NCBI RefSeq assembly: GCF_045635475.1
Contig: NZ_JBJGXI010000028.1
Coordinates: 1-64,000, forward strand
Reading direction: 5' to 3'
DNA: 64,000 nucleotides
Source: JBJGXI01 sp045635475
GTDB taxonomy: Bacteria; Bacillota; Bacilli; Bacillales; Amphibacillaceae
Part shown: piece after piece, positions 62,950 through 64,000 of the stretch
How the letters are laid out: every line of letters starts with the position of its first letter
Numbering within the stretch: the first letter of the stretch is position 1
Notes under the pieces: generated by a model
What the model saw: the letters and a program-made list of their open reading frames with translations, nothing else
Databases searched by the model: none
What the model was told of the DNA's origin: nothing
Position numbers and translations under genes: made by a program

Positions 62950-63780
62950 TTAGTCGTTAAGTAATTTCGCATGGATCACCATTCGAGCATTATCAAAATC
63001 ATAATCACAAGTTGATAATGTTAAAATGTTATCCTCACTAGTTACTTCAACTCCTGTGTCAAACAAAGATTTTTGTTGAGTTGTATCTATAAAATTCCGG
63101 AAGTTTTCTTCCGTATTAAAATCATTTTCAATATAATCGAATTGAACATCAGAAACATAAACAGAAAATATTTCCCAACGTAATTCTTCGTAAATCGTAT
63201 TAAAGACTATTATTGGATTTTTTTGCAAAAAATCATTGTTCTTATATTTAATTAAATCGGAAAACATCGTATCATTCTTCATATGATGGCCATAAATCAC
63301 TGTGTTTTGGTCGAATAGATGGATAGAATTGTGGTAATCCATAAATATTGATCCTGCTTTACTTTCTTGCTTTTTAAAATTGTTGTTCAGATAAAATTCA
63401 TTATCAATTCCTTGAACAACTGGGTAATCAATATGCGTATTTGCAATGCGGATCCATCCCACTGTGTCTGGATTCATTTCCAACATTCCTTTAAAAATCG
63501 GTAGTACTTCTTTTTTTTCTATTGATTCATCTTCATCATTTTCTTCCTCATCATTTAGACTACTTGAATGCGGATTACTTTCATGAAATTGTTCTTGAAG
63601 ATCCTCATATGTTTCCTGATCTTTCATACTTGCCATCACATACTTCCCAACCACAAAAGTAGAAAGAAGAAAAATAGTAGCACAAATCACTATAGAAGCT
63701 CGATATAATATTAGTTTTGAATTACTTTTCGATCTATCCATTTTTATTATTTTTTTAAAATGGCTCAATACTTTTTTCAT
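62950..63780 (-). CDS. srtB: Class B sortase
   Basis: 276 aa. N-terminal membrane helix about 24-46, acidic linker (DEEENDEDESIEKKE), catalytic domain from about 92. Class B features: NPDTVGWIRIANTHIDYPVVQ, DNEFYLNNNFKK, catalytic His (165/166) in VIYGHHMKNDTMF, Cys258 in LTLSTCDY and Arg266 in DNARMVI. It joins NPxTG-type proteins to peptidoglycan. Its gene lies between two NPQTG-protein genes and 71 bases before the CBM35 gene with no terminator, so it probably anchors both. Confidence 0.92.
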   Translation of the reverse strand: MKKVLSHFKKIIKMDRSKSNSKLILYRASIVICATIFLLSTFVVGKYVMASMKDQETYEDLQEQFHESNPHSSSLNDEEENDEDESIEKKEVLPIFKGMLEMNPDTVGWIRIANTHIDYPVVQGIDNEFYLNNNFKKQESKAGSIFMDYHNSIHLFDQNTVIYGHHMKNDTMFSDLIKYKNNDFLQKNPIIVFNTIYEELRWEIFSVYVSDVQFDYIENDFNTEENFRNFIDTTQQKSLFDTGVEVTSEDNILTLSTCDYDFDNARMVIHAKLLND

Positions 63781-63847
63781 TATTATCCCTCTTCAAATTA
63801 ATCACTTGTAGCTAACTGATGAAAACAGTTTGATCCTATCAGTATTT

Positions 63848-63882
63848 AGTTAATGCAGTTCCCAAGTGGAACTGCATTAACT
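63848..63882 (-). terminator. Hairpin between the upstream surface-protein gene and srtB
   Basis: AGTTAATGCAGTTCC (63848-63862) and its complement (63868-63882) form a perfect 15-bp stem with a 5-nt loop. The minus-strand tail is A/T-rich without a clean T-run, so termination may be partial. Confidence 0.55.
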
Positions 63883-63895
63883 TTTAAAGTTATTA

Positions 63896-64000
63896 TTATT
63901 TAAGAATTTTCTTTCTAGAAGCTACTAACACGATACCACCAACAAGAGCAACTGCCGCAAAAACCATATATAGTGCTGTGCCCTCATCACCAGTCTGTGG
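63896..64000 (-). CDS. C-terminal end of another sortase-anchored protein (partial)
   Basis: The window edge cuts this gene; only 34 codons are visible: PQTGDEGT, a hydrophobic segment (LYMVFAAVALVGGIVLVA) and SRKKILK, stop at 63896. This is a sorting signal nearly identical in plan to that of the CBM35 protein. The residue before P lies outside the window. The rest of the protein, presumably another surface domain, cannot be seen. Confidence 0.8.
   Translation of the reverse strand, partial: PQTGDEGTALYMVFAAVALVGGIVLVASRKKILK

Overview
The window is a low-GC Firmicute chromosome segment. Strong AGGAGG-type ribosome sites, CcpA (cre) boxes, GlpP-type antitermination leaders, YesM/YesN two-component pairs, YtrA-type GntR and PadR regulators and a Fur box all point to Bacillaceae, probably a soil or halotolerant genus of the Gracilibacillus/Oceanobacillus kind; the genus is inference. 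I found no rRNA, tRNA, CRISPR array, transposase or phage structural gene.

Left part (1-15400): a secreted TIMP-like protein, an aldo/keto reductase and an acetyltransferase. A monosaccharide ABC importer of the ChvE/MmsA/MmsB type follows (2623-6513). Next comes a three-gene sugar sensor (membrane-anchored binding protein, histidine kinase, AraC-type regulator; 9039-13016) beside a xylF-like binding protein interrupted by one in-frame stop (7942-9018). A cre-controlled, membrane-anchored GH5 glucanase and a lipase-like hydrolase close the region.

Middle (15500-44900): mixed accessory genes. The glycerol locus 19378-25302 holds glpP, a membrane esterase in the place normally held by glpF, glpK and glpD; two leaders look GlpP-controlled. 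Others are a YtrA-type ABC operon, a MocR regulator divergent from a DMT exporter, a Fur-controlled siderophore uptake operon with an FhuF-like reductase but no ATPase, an MFS pump, a PadR/HAAS pair with three palindromic operators, small membrane proteins, an RQC-type DNA-binding protein, and several decayed genes. Intergenic DNA carries three candidate repeat families.

Right part (44883-64000, all on the minus strand): a complete dextran / isomalto-oligosaccharide locus. In transcription order: the C-terminus of an NPQTG-type surface protein, a class B sortase, a five-CBM35 cell-wall protein with its own NPQTG signal, a ROK repressor, sugar-binding lipoprotein, two permeases, GH66 dextranase lipoprotein, histidine kinase, AraC-type regulator, a second sugar-binding lipoprotein, an alpha-1,6-glucosidase (GH13, with the Val200 marker) and a second GH66 lipoprotein. 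The proposed flow is capture of dextran on wall-anchored CBM35 modules, cleavage by membrane-tethered GH66 enzymes, ABC import, and intracellular hydrolysis to glucose. The ROK protein, two-component system and CcpA would regulate it. This sortase B-anchored dextran-capture locus is the best candidate for a new system here. The second is the GlpP-controlled membrane esterase.
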